Part shown: positions 45,563-55,613 of the stretch, in pieces
Layout of the letters: every line of letters begins with the position of its first letter
How positions within the stretch are numbered: position 1 is the first letter of the stretch
DNA from: an uncultured Paracoccaceae bacterium
GTDB lineage: Bacteria > Pseudomonadota > Alphaproteobacteria > Rhodobacterales > Rhodobacteraceae
Reading direction: 5' to 3'
Assembly (NCBI GenBank): GCA_945952025.1
Contig: CAMFGW010000002.1
Span: 1-64,000 of the forward strand
DNA: 64,000 bases
The notes under the pieces: model-generated
The model's input: the letters and a program-made list of their open reading frames with translations, nothing else
Databases searched by the model: none
What the model was told of the DNA's origin: nothing
Program-made: the position numbers and the translations under genes

Positions 45563-46297
45563 TCAGAGCCAGCCGGTCGCCAGCACCTCGACCCAGTCGG
45601 CAGCCCCCTGCGCCCGCGCCAAGGCGATGGCGGGGCCGGTGTCATAGGGCACGAGGTGAAGGGCCGCGCTCCAGCCACCACGCGTCCGCTCGACGATCGC
45701 ATAGCTCGCCGCCGGTGTCCCGGCCGACACCCGCCGCCCGGTCCGGGGCGCGTCGTCGACGTAGCCGGGCGATCCGACGGAGCCCGGATTGACGATCAGG
45801 CGCCCATCCGGCAGGTGCAGCATCCGCGCGACGTGCGTGTGCCCGCACAGAAGGACGGGCTGGGCGATCCCTTCGGCCTGCGCCTCGATCCAGGGCAGGT
45901 CGGCGCGGCGGGCGGCGCCGTCGTCGGTATAGGCGTCAAGCCAGTAGCCCGTGTCGCTGTCCGGGGTGGCGTGGCAAAGAAAGAGGTCGTCAAGCACCGC
46001 CGTCGCCGGCAGCGTCGCGATCCAGTCGCGCATGGCGTCGGTGACATGGGGCGCGGCCATCCGGTCCCAGCTGTCCATGATCGCGGGTTCCAGGAAAGCC
46101 CGGTCATGGTTGCCACGGACGGTCGCGGTGAGCGCGGCCCTTTGCAGCAGGTCATGGGTCCCCGCCACGTCGAGCGGCCCCGAGAAGCAATCGCCAAGGT
46201 TGACGATCGCGTCCGGGGACCGCGCCTTCGCATCCGCAAGGACCGCCCGAAGCGCGTCGCTGTTGCCGTGGATGTCCGACAGGACCGCGACGCGCAT
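45563..46297 (-). CDS. Metallophosphoesterase (YfcE-like)
   Basis: A 244-residue calcineurin-like phosphoesterase with the five family motifs: DIHGNSDALRAVL (metal-binding D-x-H), NLGDCFSGPLD, RGNHDRAFL, LCHATPDSD and LLCGHTHVARM. It is a cytosolic enzyme, probably acting on phosphodiesters or nucleotides. The neighbouring methyltransferase genes are not obviously linked to it. The gene stops in the 147-bp gap before mttB. Confidence 0.9.
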   Translation of the reverse strand: MRVAVLSDIHGNSDALRAVLADAKARSPDAIVNLGDCFSGPLDVAGTHDLLQRAALTATVRGNHDRAFLEPAIMDSWDRMAAPHVTDAMRDWIATLPATAVLDDLFLCHATPDSDTGYWLDAYTDDGAARRADLPWIEAQAEGIAQPVLLCGHTHVARMLHLPDGRLIVNPGSVGSPGYVDDAPRTGRRVSAGTPAASYAIVERTRGGWSAALHLVPYDTGPAIALARAQGAADWVEVLATGWL

Positions 46298-46395
46298 CCG
46301 GGCCTATTCCGCCGCCAGGGTGAAGTCCCATGAAGAGACCGCTATAATCTCGGGGCAACAGGCCATGTTTTTCAGCCGACTACTTATTAAACTGA

Positions 46396-46998
46396 CTACC
46401 AGCCGCATTCCTCGCGAAGAGGCTCAATGGCTTTCGCGAGTCCCGAAATATCGAACTTCGCCGTTGTCGGGCTTTCATTGAACGGAGTAAACCGCATTAT
46501 CAGCGTCTTTCCATCAATCAACTCTTTGATGAACGGTATTGCGTCACCACCGTCCCAGAGACCCAGCGCCTTGTTATCGGTGCTCGCATCAAAGTTCCGC
46601 TTCATCGCGGCCTTATTATCAACGCGATACTCAACGCGCCCATAGCCACTAAATCCTGACGCCATGTGACAGCCCGTAATAAGCATAGCCGCAGTTTTGT
46701 TTTCCATGCAACGTAGGAGTAACGTTCCAGGCTCATGATCGAACATCCCGCAATCGAGATTCTCATCAGTTGCCACAGACAGATAAACGTCCGTGGTGTC
46801 CTTGAATTCACTCTTCTTGGTCTCGACTTGCCATTTTCCATCCGTCTCGACGGCAACGATTTCAGGGTCGCGACCCGACTCCTTATCATAACATGTCAGC
46901 CGGTCGAGATCGTTCTCGATCTTGAGGCAAGAACTCTTATCCTGGGCGCTAGCTGCTATCGCTACGAACAGCGGCGCGAGATAGGTCAGTATTCTCAA
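46396..46998 (-). CDS. VasI/TagO-like secreted protein, AT-rich, TTG start
   Basis: A 200-residue protein beginning with a signal peptide (RILTYLAPLFVAIAASAQ). The mature start DKSSCLKIENDLDRLTCYD resembles the cysteine pair of VasI/TagO-type proteins that accompany type VI secretion systems. The remainder (DVYLSVATDENLDCGMF, KTLIMRFTPFNE) is beta-rich. TTG at 46998 is chosen: it sits 7 bp after GAGGAG and makes the signal peptide N-terminal; the only ATG upstream would add 24 polar residues. No T6SS genes are in the window, and the composition is AT-rich, suggesting acquired DNA. Confidence 0.65.
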   Translation of the reverse strand: MRILTYLAPLFVAIAASAQDKSSCLKIENDLDRLTCYDKESGRDPEIVAVETDGKWQVETKKSEFKDTTDVYLSVATDENLDCGMFDHEPGTLLLRCMENKTAAMLITGCHMASGFSGYGRVEYRVDNKAAMKRNFDASTDNKALGLWDGGDAIPFIKELIDGKTLIMRFTPFNESPTTAKFDISGLAKAIEPLREECGW

Positions 46999-47083
46999 TT
47001 TCTGCTCCTCAATCCATCTCTCTATGCGTGCATTTTCCCAAATCAAGCAACTGCACGCGGGATTGGTCAAGAGCTTTCGCAGT

Positions 47084-48529
47084 TTAGACCCCGTCGGACC
47101 AGCCCGAGATCGACTTCGCTTCCAGGAACTCCTCGATCCCCCAGTGCCCGCCCTCGCGCGCCCGGCCCGAGGCCTTGACCCCGCCGAAGGGGGCGCCCGC
47201 GCCGCGCGGCTTGCCGTTCATCTCGACCATGCCGGACTGGAGCCGCCGGGCAAGGCGGTTTGCCCGCGCGCCGTCGCCGGTCTGGACGTAGTTCGTCAGC
47301 CCGTAGGGCGTGTCGTTGGCGATGGCGACGGCCTCTTCCTCGGTGTCGAAGGGCAGGATCGACAGGACGGGGCCGAAGATCTCCTCGCGCTCGATGGTCA
47401 TGCCGGGGGTGACGTCGGCAAAGACGGTGGGCCGGACGAAGAAGCCGCGGTTCACGCCTTCGGGCAGGCCGGGGCCGCCGGCGACAAGGCGGGCGCCCTC
47501 TGCGATGCCCTTGGCGATGTGGGCCTGGATCTGGTCCCACTGGCGCTTGTTCACCACGGGGCCGATATGGTTGCCGGGCTGGGCTGCCGGTGCAACCTTC
47601 GTCGCATTGGCAAGTTCGGCCGCGCGCTGCACCGTCGCCTCGTAGACCGGGCGTTCGACCAGAAGGCGCGAGGGCGCGTTGCAGGACTGGCCAGAATTGT
47701 CCATCATCCGCTTGACCGACCGGGCGATGGCCTTGTCGTCGGCATCGGCGAACAGAAGGTTCGCCCCCTTGCCGCCAAGTTCCAGCGTCACGCGCTTCAG
47801 CGTTTCGGCGGCGGCTTTCGAGATCGCCCTGCCGGCGCGGGTCGAGCCGGTGAACGAGATCATCTGCACGTCGGGATGTTCCGAAAGCCGGGTGCCGACG
47901 CCCGGCCCGTCGCCGTTCACCAGGTTGAAGACGCCCGGCGGCACGCCCGCGTCATGGCACATCTCGGCGAAGATCATCGCGTTCAGGGGGCTTTCCTCGG
48001 ACGGTTTCAGGACCGAGGTGCAGCCAGCCAGAAGGGCCGGAATGGCCTTGAGCGCGATCTGGTTCAGCGGCCAGTTCCAGGGGGTGATGAGGCCGACGAC
48101 GCCGATCGGCTCAAGCCGGATCATCGCGCCGGGCGCATGGTCGCCAAGGGGCTTCATCCATTCGACATGGTCGAAGGCGCGCAGGAAGTTCTTCAGGTGC
48201 CAGGGCAGCGAGGGGGCCTGTTCGGTGCGGGCAAAGTCGATCGGCGCGCCCATTTCCATCGACACGGCCTGGGCCAGCTCTTCCTTGCGGCGCTCGTATT
48301 CCACAAGGATGCGCTCGACGACGGCGCGGCGTTCGGCCGGGGGCGTTGCGGCCCAGCCGGGCAGGGCGCGCTTGGCGGCCGCGACGGCGCGGTCGGCGTC
48401 GGCAGCGGTGCCGAGCGTGATCGTGGCGCAGGGTTCTTCGGTCGAAGGGTCGATGACCTGCCAGTCGCGGCCCCCTTCGGACGCCACCCATTTGCCGTCG
48501 ATATAGAAGTCGCGCTTCTCGATCATCAT
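47084..48529 (-). CDS. NAD(P)-dependent aldehyde dehydrogenase
   Basis: A 481-residue ALDH with substrate-entry PWNWPLNQIALKAIPALLAGCTSVLKPSEESP, FTGSTRAGRAI, LELGGKGANLLFADAD and the catalytic cysteine in NSGQSCNAPSRLLVE. The start ATG 48529 has an ideal AGGAGGG Shine-Dalgarno; the upstream in-frame codon does not. The substrate is not identifiable; the family (DhaS/betaine-aldehyde-like) is broad. Downstream on the same strand is the VasI-like gene, which looks unrelated. Confidence 0.92.
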   Translation of the reverse strand: MMIEKRDFYIDGKWVASEGGRDWQVIDPSTEEPCATITLGTAADADRAVAAAKRALPGWAATPPAERRAVVERILVEYERRKEELAQAVSMEMGAPIDFARTEQAPSLPWHLKNFLRAFDHVEWMKPLGDHAPGAMIRLEPIGVVGLITPWNWPLNQIALKAIPALLAGCTSVLKPSEESPLNAMIFAEMCHDAGVPPGVFNLVNGDGPGVGTRLSEHPDVQMISFTGSTRAGRAISKAAAETLKRVTLELGGKGANLLFADADDKAIARSVKRMMDNSGQSCNAPSRLLVERPVYEATVQRAAELANATKVAPAAQPGNHIGPVVNKRQWDQIQAHIAKGIAEGARLVAGGPGLPEGVNRGFFVRPTVFADVTPGMTIEREEIFGPVLSILPFDTEEEAVAIANDTPYGLTNYVQTGDGARANRLARRLQSGMVEMNGKPRGAGAPFGGVKASGRAREGGHWGIEEFLEAKSISGWSDGV

Positions 48530-48677
48530 GCCCTCCTGAGATTTGATCAAATCATAACATGCTACGGCGCTGCTTTCAAACCCGCCATGCGTGGGCTGCC
48601 GATTGCGTCTGCGCCATGGTCTTTTCCGCCAGAAGGGTTATCTAGAAATCCATTCACCCGCGACGAAGGAGCCAAAG

Positions 48678-49331
48678 ATGGGCCTGCGCATCAACGACAT
48701 TGCCCCCGACTTTACCGCAGAATCGACCGAAGGTGCGATCCGTTTCCACGACTGGGTCGGCGACGGCTACGCGATCCTTTTCTCGCACCCGCGTGACTTC
48801 ACGCCGGTCTGCACCACCGAGTTCGGCGCCGTGGCGCAACTCGTGCCCGAGTTCGAGAAGCGCAAGACCAAGGTCCTTGGCGTGTCCGTCGATTCGGTCG
48901 CCGACCACCAGAAATGGAAGCGCGACATCGAGGCGGTGGCCAAGGCGCCCGCGAACTTCCCGATCATCGACGACACGAGCCTGACCGTGTCCAAGGCCTT
49001 CGACATGCTGCCGGCCGAATATTACCTGCCGGCCGAGGGCCGGACGCCGGCCAACACCGCGACCGTCCGCACCGTCTATATCATCGGGCCGGACAAGAAA
49101 GTGCGCCTGACGATGACCTACCCGATGTCGGTCGGCCGCAACTTCGCGGAAATCGTGCGCGCGCTCGACGCGGTGCAGGCCACGGACGGCGTGCCGTTCG
49201 CGACGCCGGCCAACTGGGTTCCGGGCCAGGACGTTATCGTGGCCATGTCGGTCCCGACCGACGAGGCGGAAAAGAGGTATGGCAAGCTGGACATCAAGCT
49301 GCCCTACCTGCGCTTCGCCAAGCGGCCCTGA
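48678..49331 (+). CDS. 1-Cys peroxiredoxin (Prx6 type)
   Basis: A 217-residue thiol peroxidase. The peroxidatic cysteine lies in SHPRDFTPVCTTEFG, and the C-terminal extension (TANWVPGQDVIVAMSVPTDEAEKRYG) is the Prx6 type; no resolving Cys pair is seen. ATG 48678 follows a GGAG. It is convergent with the glycosyltransferase gene. Confidence 0.95.
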   Translation: MGLRINDIAPDFTAESTEGAIRFHDWVGDGYAILFSHPRDFTPVCTTEFGAVAQLVPEFEKRKTKVLGVSVDSVADHQKWKRDIEAVAKAPANFPIIDDTSLTVSKAFDMLPAEYYLPAEGRTPANTATVRTVYIIGPDKKVRLTMTYPMSVGRNFAEIVRALDAVQATDGVPFATPANWVPGQDVIVAMSVPTDEAEKRYGKLDIKLPYLRFAKRP

Positions 49332-49341
49332 GGGGCCGGTG

Positions 49342-49378
49342 CCTTTGGCCATGGCCTGTAGCGGGGCATGGCCGAAGG
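49342..49378. terminator. Imperfect stem between convergent genes
   Basis: CCTTTGGCCATG (49342-49353) pairs with CATGGCCGAAGG (49367-49378) with one mismatch, 13-nt loop. It lies exactly between the two stop codons and may act as a bidirectional terminator, although a T-run is lacking. Confidence 0.4.
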
Positions 49379-50221
49379 TCAGCCGTTGCGCGCGCCCCAG
49401 ACGCCCTTCAGGAATGCCGCATATTTCGCCCGTGACCGGCGCGAGGCGAGCGCGGCGGGGCTGAGGAGCGATGCGAGCCCGGAGGCGAGTGCCGTGAGCG
49501 TGGCGAAGGGGCGTCCGTGTTTCCTGGCCGCATAGACCCTTGACCGCCCCATGTGCCAGGCCTTGAAGGCGGCGCTTTCGGGTGAGCGGACGGTCGACTG
49601 GCCGCCGGCATGGCGCACGGCGGCGTCGCGGATGAACAGGATCGGCCCGCGTTCGGCCCGGAGCCTGAGGGCCAGGTCGTCGTCCTCGTGATAGAGGAAG
49701 ATCGCCGGATCGAAGCCGCCGACGGCCTCGAAATCACGGCGGCGGACCATGAGGGCGGCGCCCGACAGAACCGTCACCTCGCGGTCGGCGTCGGGCCAGC
49801 CGCGCGCCATCCACTCTCGGCGGGGCAGAAGGACCGAGCGGCGCTTGAAATAGGGCCGCCCGTCCGATTCCAGGATGCGCGGGTTCATGGCCGAGGCCTT
49901 GGGGTAGCGGTCCATCGCCGCCTCGAGGCCCGCGAGCGCGCCGGGTTCGAGGGAGGCGTCGGGGTTGAGGAACAGCAGGAACTCGGTCGTGGCTTCCGCC
50001 GCGCCGATGTTGCAGGCGAGGCCGAAGCCCCGGTTCTCGGGATTGACGACCAGGCGGGCGCCGTGGGCGCGGGCCAGTTCGGCGAGCGCCGCGCCGTCTT
50101 TCGAGGCATTGTCGACGATTACCACCTCAGCCCCTGACGCCGCGACCGAGGCCAGCATCGCCGGCAGGACGGCGGTGCTGTTGTAGGCGACGGTGACGAT
50201 GGTGGTTCGGGCGGCGGTCAT
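49379..50221 (-). CDS. Family 2 glycosyltransferase
   Basis: A 280-residue GT-A-fold glycosyltransferase: TIVTVAYNSTAVLPAMLASVAASGAEVVIVDNASKDG at the N terminus, a DDDLALRLRAERG acceptor motif and FLYHEDDD. It resembles rhamnosyltransferase WbbL-like enzymes. It is a lone gene downstream of pnp and separated from it by pnp's terminator. ATG 50221 (MTAARTTIVT) is preferred over the upstream 50239 start because it gives the standard N terminus. No polysaccharide cluster surrounds it. Confidence 0.85.
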   Translation of the reverse strand: MTAARTTIVTVAYNSTAVLPAMLASVAASGAEVVIVDNASKDGAALAELARAHGARLVVNPENRGFGLACNIGAAEATTEFLLFLNPDASLEPGALAGLEAAMDRYPKASAMNPRILESDGRPYFKRRSVLLPRREWMARGWPDADREVTVLSGAALMVRRRDFEAVGGFDPAIFLYHEDDDLALRLRAERGPILFIRDAAVRHAGGQSTVRSPESAAFKAWHMGRSRVYAARKHGRPFATLTALASGLASLLSPAALASRRSRAKYAAFLKGVWGARNG

Positions 50222-50246
50222 GATGCCGGTAAAAGCCAAAAACCCG

Positions 50247-50277
50247 AAAAAAGAAAGCCCCGGCGTTTCCGCCGGGG
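50247..50277 (-). terminator. Rho-independent terminator of pnp
   Basis: On the minus strand CCCCGGCG, loop GAAA, CGCCGGGG followed by CTTTCTTTTTT. Stem at 50258-50277; T-tract to 50247. Confidence 0.92.
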
Positions 50278-50300
50278 CCCTGTCTTCACGTCCGGGTGCC

Positions 50301-52445
50301 TCAGCCCTCGGCCGGTTCTTCCTTCTTCTCGGGCACGATCTCGGCGCCGGTTTCCTGGTCGACCATCTTCATGCCGAGCCGGACCTTGCCGCGTTCGTCG
50401 AAGCCCAGAAGCTTGACCTTGACCTCCTGGCCTTCCTTCAGAAGCTCGTTCGGGTGGTTCAGGCGCTTGTTGGCGATCTGGGAAACGTGGACCAGGCCGT
50501 CGCGCTTGCCGAAGAAGTTCACGAAGGCGCCGAAGTCGACGAGCTTCACGACCTTGCCGGTATAGACCTTGCCCTCTTCGGGTTCGGCCACGATCGACCA
50601 GATCATCTCGTGCGCCTTCTTGATGGCGTCGGCGTCGGCCGAGGCGATCTTGATGACGCCGTCGTCGTTGATGTCGACCTTGGCGCCCGAAACCTCGACG
50701 ATCTCGCGGATGACCTTGCCGCCCGAGCCGATCACTTCACGGATCTTGTCGGTCGGGATGGTCAGCGTCTCGATCTTCGGGGCGTATTCGCTGAAGCCCT
50801 GCGGGGCCGACAGCGCCTTGTTCATCTCGGCCAGGATGTGCAGGCGGCCGTCTTTCGCCTGGGCCAGCGCCTGTTCCATGATCTCGGGCGTGATGCCCGC
50901 GACCTTGATGTCCATCTGGAGCGAGGTGATGCCGCTCGCCGTGCCCGCGACCTTGAAGTCCATGTCGCCGAGGTGGTCCTCGTCGCCAAGGATGTCGGTC
51001 AGGACCGCCCACTTGCCGTCATCTTCCAGGATGAGGCCCATGGCCACGCCCGCGACCGGCGCCTTCAGCGGCACGCCCGCGTCCATCATCGACAACGAGC
51101 CACCGCAGACCGAAGCCATCGATGACGAGCCGTTCGATTCGGTGATCTCGGACACGATGCGGATCGTGTAGGGGAAGTCGGTGGCGGCGGGCAGGACGGC
51201 CTGCAGCGCCCGCCAGGCGAGCTTGCCATGGCCGATCTCGCGACGGCCGGGCGACCCCACGCGGCCCACTTCGCCGACCGAATAGGGCGGGAAGTTGTAG
51301 TGCAGCATGAAGTTGGAACGCCAGTTGCCGTTCAGCGCGTCGATGATCTGCTCATCCTCGCCGGTGCCGAGCGTGGTCACTACCAGCCCTTGGGTTTCGC
51401 CGCGCGTGAAGAGCGCCGAGCCGTGGGTGCGGGGCAGGATGCCGGTTTCGGCGACGATCGGGCGCACCGTCTTGGTGTCGCGCCCGTCGATGCGGGTGCC
51501 GCTGTTCACGACATCGCCGCGCAGGATCGAGGATTCGAGCTTCTTGATCGCAGAGCCGAGGTTTGCATCGGCGCGGTCTTCGTCGCTGAGGGCAGCCTTT
51601 ATCGCGTCAACCGCCGCGTCGATGGCGTTGGTGCGGTCCTGCTTGTCCTTGATGGCGAAGGCGGCGCGCATCTGCGCTTCGCCGGCCGCCTTCACCTTGG
51701 CATAGATCGCCGTCAGGTCGGGGGGCGTGAAGTCGAAGGGCTCTTTCGCCGCCACTTCCGCGAAATCGACGATCAGGTCGATGACCGGCTGCATCTGCTC
51801 GAAGCCGAACTTCACGGCGCCCAGCATCTCCGCCTCGGACAGCTCGTAGGCTTCCGATTCGACCATCATGACCGCGTCCTTGGTCCCGGCGATCACCAGG
51901 TCGAGGCGCTGGTCGGGATTGTTGCGCAGGTTCTGCATGTCGTCCATCGACGGGTTCAGTTCGTACTGACCGTTCGAGAAGCCGACGCGGGCCGCGCCGA
52001 TCGGGCCCATGAAGGGGACGCCGGAAATGGTCAGCGCCGCCGAGGCCGCGATCATCGCGACGATGTCGGGGTCATTGTGCAGATCGCACGACAGGACCGT
52101 CGCCATGACGAGGACTTCATGCTTGAAGCCTTCGACGAAGAGCGGGCGGCAGGGCCGGTCGATCAGGCGGGAAACCAGCGTTTCCTTTTCGGTGGGCCGC
52201 GCCTCGCGCTTGAAGAAGCCGCCGGGGATCTTGCCCGCGGCATAGTATTTTTCCTGATAGTGGACGGTCAGGGGGAAGAAGTCCTGGCCGGGCTTCGGGC
52301 TTTTGGCGAAGGTCACGTTCGCCATCACCTGCGTTTCGCCGAGCGTCGCGACCACGGACCCATCGGCCTGCCGCGCAACCTTCCCCGTTTCCAGCGTGAG
52401 CGTTTCATTGCCCCACTGGATGGATTTTTTCGTCACTTTGAACAT
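50301..52445 (-). CDS. pnp: Polyribonucleotide nucleotidyltransferase (PNPase)
   Basis: A 714-residue phosphorolytic 3'-5' exoribonuclease of the RNA degradosome. It has two RNase PH-like halves ([71 protein letters not shown]), a KH domain ([28 protein letters not shown]) and an S1 domain ([18 protein letters not shown]). The frame is open far upstream to 52937, but ATG 52445 ([16 protein letters not shown]) is the normal start. In many bacteria rpsO and pnp are neighbours; here they are 4 kb apart. Confidence 0.97.
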   Translation of the reverse strand: MFKVTKKSIQWGNETLTLETGKVARQADGSVVATLGETQVMANVTFAKSPKPGQDFFPLTVHYQEKYYAAGKIPGGFFKREARPTEKETLVSRLIDRPCRPLFVEGFKHEVLVMATVLSCDLHNDPDIVAMIAASAALTISGVPFMGPIGAARVGFSNGQYELNPSMDDMQNLRNNPDQRLDLVIAGTKDAVMMVESEAYELSEAEMLGAVKFGFEQMQPVIDLIVDFAEVAAKEPFDFTPPDLTAIYAKVKAAGEAQMRAAFAIKDKQDRTNAIDAAVDAIKAALSDEDRADANLGSAIKKLESSILRGDVVNSGTRIDGRDTKTVRPIVAETGILPRTHGSALFTRGETQGLVVTTLGTGEDEQIIDALNGNWRSNFMLHYNFPPYSVGEVGRVGSPGRREIGHGKLAWRALQAVLPAATDFPYTIRIVSEITESNGSSSMASVCGGSLSMMDAGVPLKAPVAGVAMGLILEDDGKWAVLTDILGDEDHLGDMDFKVAGTASGITSLQMDIKVAGITPEIMEQALAQAKDGRLHILAEMNKALSAPQGFSEYAPKIETLTIPTDKIREVIGSGGKVIREIVEVSGAKVDINDDGVIKIASADADAIKKAHEMIWSIVAEPEEGKVYTGKVVKLVDFGAFVNFFGKRDGLVHVSQIANKRLNHPNELLKEGQEVKVKLLGFDERGKVRLGMKMVDQETGAEIVPEKKEEPAEG

Positions 52446-52606
52446 CAATCGTTTCCTCTGGAGGCAATCCGGCCCCTGCCGGTCCTCCGTTTTTATGGCG
52501 GCCCCATTGCCGCCGCCCCCACTCCTTTGCATGGGGCCGGGGGCAGGCCTCACGTCACAGATGTGGGCGCCCATACAGGAAAAGCACGGCTTTGGGAAGT
52601 GCGGGA

Positions 52607-53515
52607 TCAGGTCGGCCGCGGTTCCGCCCGCCATCCGCCCGAGACGAGCCAGACGCCCGCAAAGGTGACGAAGAGGCCCAGGCCCATCGCGTAGGTCAGG
52701 GGTTCGTGGAACCAGACCGCCGCCCAGATCATCGTGACCGGCGGGCTGAGGTAGATCACCGCCGCGACCCTTGCGGGCGGGTAGAGGCGAAGCATGAGGT
52801 AGTAGGTCAGCCAGGAACAATAGGTTGCCAGCAGGACCAGCCAGCCCACGCCGACCACGAAGGGCGTCGTCAAGTCCGCGATGATGCCACCGGTCGCGTG
52901 GGCGAAGGGGGCGAAGAAGGCTGCCGCCCAAAGGCACTGCAGGCAGAGCCGCTGGGGAATTGTCAGGCGCTCGTCACAGTCGCGGCGCGCCTCCTGCATC
53001 ACTGTTGCAACCGCGAAGGAAAGCATGCCCGCGATGGGCAGCAGGTAGGCCCAGCCGGGCGCCGCGCCCAACCGCAGGGCGTCGGTCGACACCAGCAGGA
53101 CCCCTGCCAGCGCGATGGCGGTGCCGAGCCACTGGCGCGGCGACAGACGCTCACCCAGCATGGGCCCTGACAGGGCGGCGATGGCGAGCGGCACCAGGTC
53201 GGCCATCAGCGCCACAAGCCCGGTCGGAACCCGCTGCCCGATCGCCAGGGCAAAGCCGCCGAGATAGAGCCCCATGCCCAGCAGCGCATAAAGTGCCTGT
53301 TGGCCGATTGCCCGGACGGTCGGGCGCGGCCCGAAGGCCAGGAAGGGCAGAAGGCCCAGCCCGGACAGAAGGCTTCGCCAGAACAGCGTCTGAAAGACCG
53401 TAGCGCTTTCGGTCGCATAGCGGATGCCGATGAAGCCCGAACTCCACGACACCACCAACAGGGCCGACAGGGCCGCAAACCCAGCCGAGCGGGACAGACC
53501 AGTGTTCGTGCCCAT
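52607..53515 (-). CDS. EamA-family (DMT) transporter
   Basis: A 302-residue membrane protein with about ten hydrophobic helices in two EamA repeats, including [14 protein letters not shown] in the first and [20 protein letters not shown] in the second. It is a drug/metabolite exporter-type carrier; the substrate is unknown. ATG 53515 follows GGGAAGAGG. It lies on the same strand between pnp and the quinone reductase. Confidence 0.9.
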   Translation of the reverse strand: MGTNTGLSRSAGFAALSALLVVSWSSGFIGIRYATESATVFQTLFWRSLLSGLGLLPFLAFGPRPTVRAIGQQALYALLGMGLYLGGFALAIGQRVPTGLVALMADLVPLAIAALSGPMLGERLSPRQWLGTAIALAGVLLVSTDALRLGAAPGWAYLLPIAGMLSFAVATVMQEARRDCDERLTIPQRLCLQCLWAAAFFAPFAHATGGIIADLTTPFVVGVGWLVLLATYCSWLTYYLMLRLYPPARVAAVIYLSPPVTMIWAAVWFHEPLTYAMGLGLFVTFAGVWLVSGGWRAEPRPT

Positions 53516-53620
53516 CCTCTTCCCGCCGCGCCGCGCCTGTTCCCGCGACAGTAGGTCGCGAGGTTGCGGGAACCGGCTCAGGCGCGACACCTGATGCCGG
53601 GAAAGCGGCCAGGCGGCCCT

Positions 53621-54631
53621 TCAGTCGGCGATGCGGACCACGACCTTGCCCTTGGCGCGGCCGGACTCGAGGTAGGCGACGGCCTCGGCCACCTCGCTGA
53701 ACTGAAAGATGCGGTCGAGCACGACCTTGAGCTTCCCCTCGTCGATCAACTGCGCCAAGACCGCGAGCCCTGGCGCATCGGCGCGCATGAACAGGAAGCG
53801 GTAGTGCACCCCGGCCTGGCGCGCCGCTTGCCGGACCTTGAAGCTTGCCAGCCAGAAGAGCGCGGCAAGGCCATAGCCCCGGTTCAGGTCCTGAAGCGCG
53901 GTCTGGGGTTCGGGAATGTCCGCGATGGACACGACCGTGCCGCCCGGCCGGACGACACGGAACATCTCGCGCAGCGACTCGCCGCCCATCAGGTCGAAGC
54001 CCGCATCGAAATCGCGCGGCTGGTCGGCGATGCGTTCGCGCGTGTAGTCGATCACATGGTCGGCGCCGAGGGAGCGGACCAGTGCCTCGCCTTGCGGAGA
54101 GGCGGTCGTCGTGACGTGTGCGCCAAGCCATTTGGCGATCTGGATGGCGAAGGTGCCGACGCCGCCTGCGCCGGCCGAAATCAGCACGCGCCGCCCCGGC
54201 TGGACCTTAAGCACGTCGCGGAGCGCCTGAAGCGCCGTCAGCCCGGCCAACGGGACCGCCGCCGCTGCTTCCAGGCCGATCGAGCCGGGCGCGCGCGCGA
54301 CGATGCGGTCGGGCAGGTTGATGCGTTCGGCCAAGCCGCCGCCACCGTCCTTGGCGGCGCGCGCGTAGATGTGGTCGCCGACCTGAAACCTGCTTTCGCC
54401 GGGGCCGGTCGCAGTGACGACGCCGGCCACCTCGCTGCCGAGGATCGAGGGCAGTTTCAGCGGCACGACCATGCGCAGCTTGCCCTTGCGGATCTTGAAG
54501 TCGACCGGGTTCAGGCCTGTGGCGACGGTGCGGACCTGCACTTCATGGGGTCCGAGTGCCGGGGGGTCGCGCACCTCTGCCAGTCGGGTGCCGCTCGCGT
54601 CGCCGTAGCGTTCGAGGATGAAGGCTTTCAT
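53621..54631 (-). CDS. Zinc-independent NADP-dependent quinone oxidoreductase (MDR family)
   Basis: A 336-residue medium-chain dehydrogenase/reductase. The N-terminal GroES-like part has ATGLNPVDFKIRKG, and the Rossmann fold has ISAGAGGVGTFAIQIAKWLGAHVTTTAS. The zinc-binding cysteines and histidine of alcohol dehydrogenases are missing, so a quinone/enone reductase is the better call. It follows the Hint-domain wreck and precedes the transporter. The physiological substrate is unknown. Confidence 0.9.
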   Translation of the reverse strand: MKAFILERYGDASGTRLAEVRDPPALGPHEVQVRTVATGLNPVDFKIRKGKLRMVVPLKLPSILGSEVAGVVTATGPGESRFQVGDHIYARAAKDGGGGLAERINLPDRIVARAPGSIGLEAAAAVPLAGLTALQALRDVLKVQPGRRVLISAGAGGVGTFAIQIAKWLGAHVTTTASPQGEALVRSLGADHVIDYTRERIADQPRDFDAGFDLMGGESLREMFRVVRPGGTVVSIADIPEPQTALQDLNRGYGLAALFWLASFKVRQAARQAGVHYRFLFMRADAPGLAVLAQLIDEGKLKVVLDRIFQFSEVAEAVAYLESGRAKGKVVVRIAD

Positions 54632-54876
54632 GGTGCCCCGCTTTGCGTGTCCTGCCTGCTGAAAATGGGCCCCTGGCGCGCCGGTGGCAAGGGGCCAGCG
54701 CGACCGGGGGGAGTAACACGGCTCACGAGATCGCGACGGAAGCGGTGCGAAATGGCGTGGGGTCCGGAAGTGCGGCGCCTCGGGCCGATCGGGCCGGACG
54801 GGCCCGCCGTTTCCCCGCTGGGCCGTCGCACGGTCGGAAAATGTAGGCTGTCAAGGTGGGTGGTAGGGGCCGGACT

Positions 54877-55447
54877 CTCATCAGGGACGGCGATTTTTCG
54901 GCAAATAGCGGGGGACCGACCGGGGCGCGCTCGGCTGGACCGTCGACGAAGCTCTGACGGAAACATCCATGTCGTCGGTAGCGGGCGCCTTGCGTTCGAC
55001 CGGGGGAACACGCCGCCCGGCGGATCGGTCCAGCAGACCGTGACCGGGGTTCCGGTCGGCAGAAACGTGACCTTTTCGTTCAATTATTCAGAGAATGGCG
55101 CCTGTTCGGGGCGGAGGAGGTTTTGGTCGCCGCGGAGAAGCTGATCGGGATCGGGGGGATCGGCATGTCCGACCCGGTCGAGGCGGTGACCTACTGTCAC
55201 CTGCTTCTGGACGCGCACGAAATCATCTTTGCCAACGGCGCGCGGACGGAGTTGCGGCTTCTGGGGCCGATGGCGGTCGGCACGCCCGGGACCGGGGCGC
55301 GGGCGGAGTTGCCGGACCAGTTCCCGGACCTGATCCATGGGGCGGCCTAGGCGAAGAAGCGCGCCGCGAGGCCGATCGTCGAGGGGCGGCGGCTCGCGCA
55401 GATGCTGGCGCGACACCGGCGGAACGCGGTGCTGCTGGTTGGGGCGC
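54877..55447 (+). pseudogene. Hint-domain secreted protein, multiply frameshifted and internally deleted
   Basis: The N-terminal half reads, over two or three frames, TLIRDGDFSA, LGWTVDEALTE and VVGSGRLAFDRGNTPPGG / SVQQTVTGVPVGRNVTFSFNY, a jelly-roll-like start of Rhodobacterales Hint proteins. The C-terminal half resumes in another frame with EEVLVAAEKLIGIGGI, AVTYCHLLLDAHEIIFANGA and TELRLLGP, a Hint-type self-processing tail. A TAG at 55348 interrupts it; the same frame continues with RPIVEGRRLAQMLARHRRN. Much of the middle is absent. Function is lost. Confidence 0.75.
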
Positions 55448-55461
55448 GCCCGAAAAGGCAA

Positions 55462-55486
55462 ACACCCGCCCTGAAGAGGCGGGTGT
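55462..55486 (-). terminator. Terminator-like hairpin after the displaced rpsO fragment
   Basis: ACACCCGCC and GGCGGGTGT form a 9-bp stem with a 7-nt loop; on the minus strand the stem is followed by TTGCCTTTT. It follows the rpsO fragment at 55520 in the direction expected of the original rpsO terminator. Confidence 0.75.
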
Positions 55487-55519
55487 CGGGACTGTCGCAA
55501 GCCGGTGGTCAAGCCGCGA

Positions 55520-55607
55520 TTAGCGGCGCAGGCCGAGCCGTTCGATCAGCTTCGCATAGCGGCTGACCCTTGGCCCTGAGGTAGTCCAGAAGCTTTCGGC
55601 GCTGGGC
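55520..55607 (-). pseudogene. Duplicated 3' end of rpsO (degenerate)
   Basis: This 88-bp stretch matches the last about 90 bp of rpsO at 56494-56587: both contain GCGCAGGCCGAGCCGTTCGA or its one-base variant, GAGGTAGTCCAG and CGGCGCTGGGC. There are roughly eight substitutions and a 2-bp deletion that shifts frame, so it encodes no usable S15 tail. The similarity stops abruptly at about 55608. Together with its own terminator it is a displaced end of an rpsO gene, presumably from an insertion event involving the methyltransferase. Confidence 0.88.
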
Positions 55608-55613
55608 TCCACC

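Noticed and set aside
50301..52937. Longer PNPase reading frame with about 164 extra N-terminal residues
   Set aside because: The extension is low-complexity translation of the leader; the family start is at 52445.
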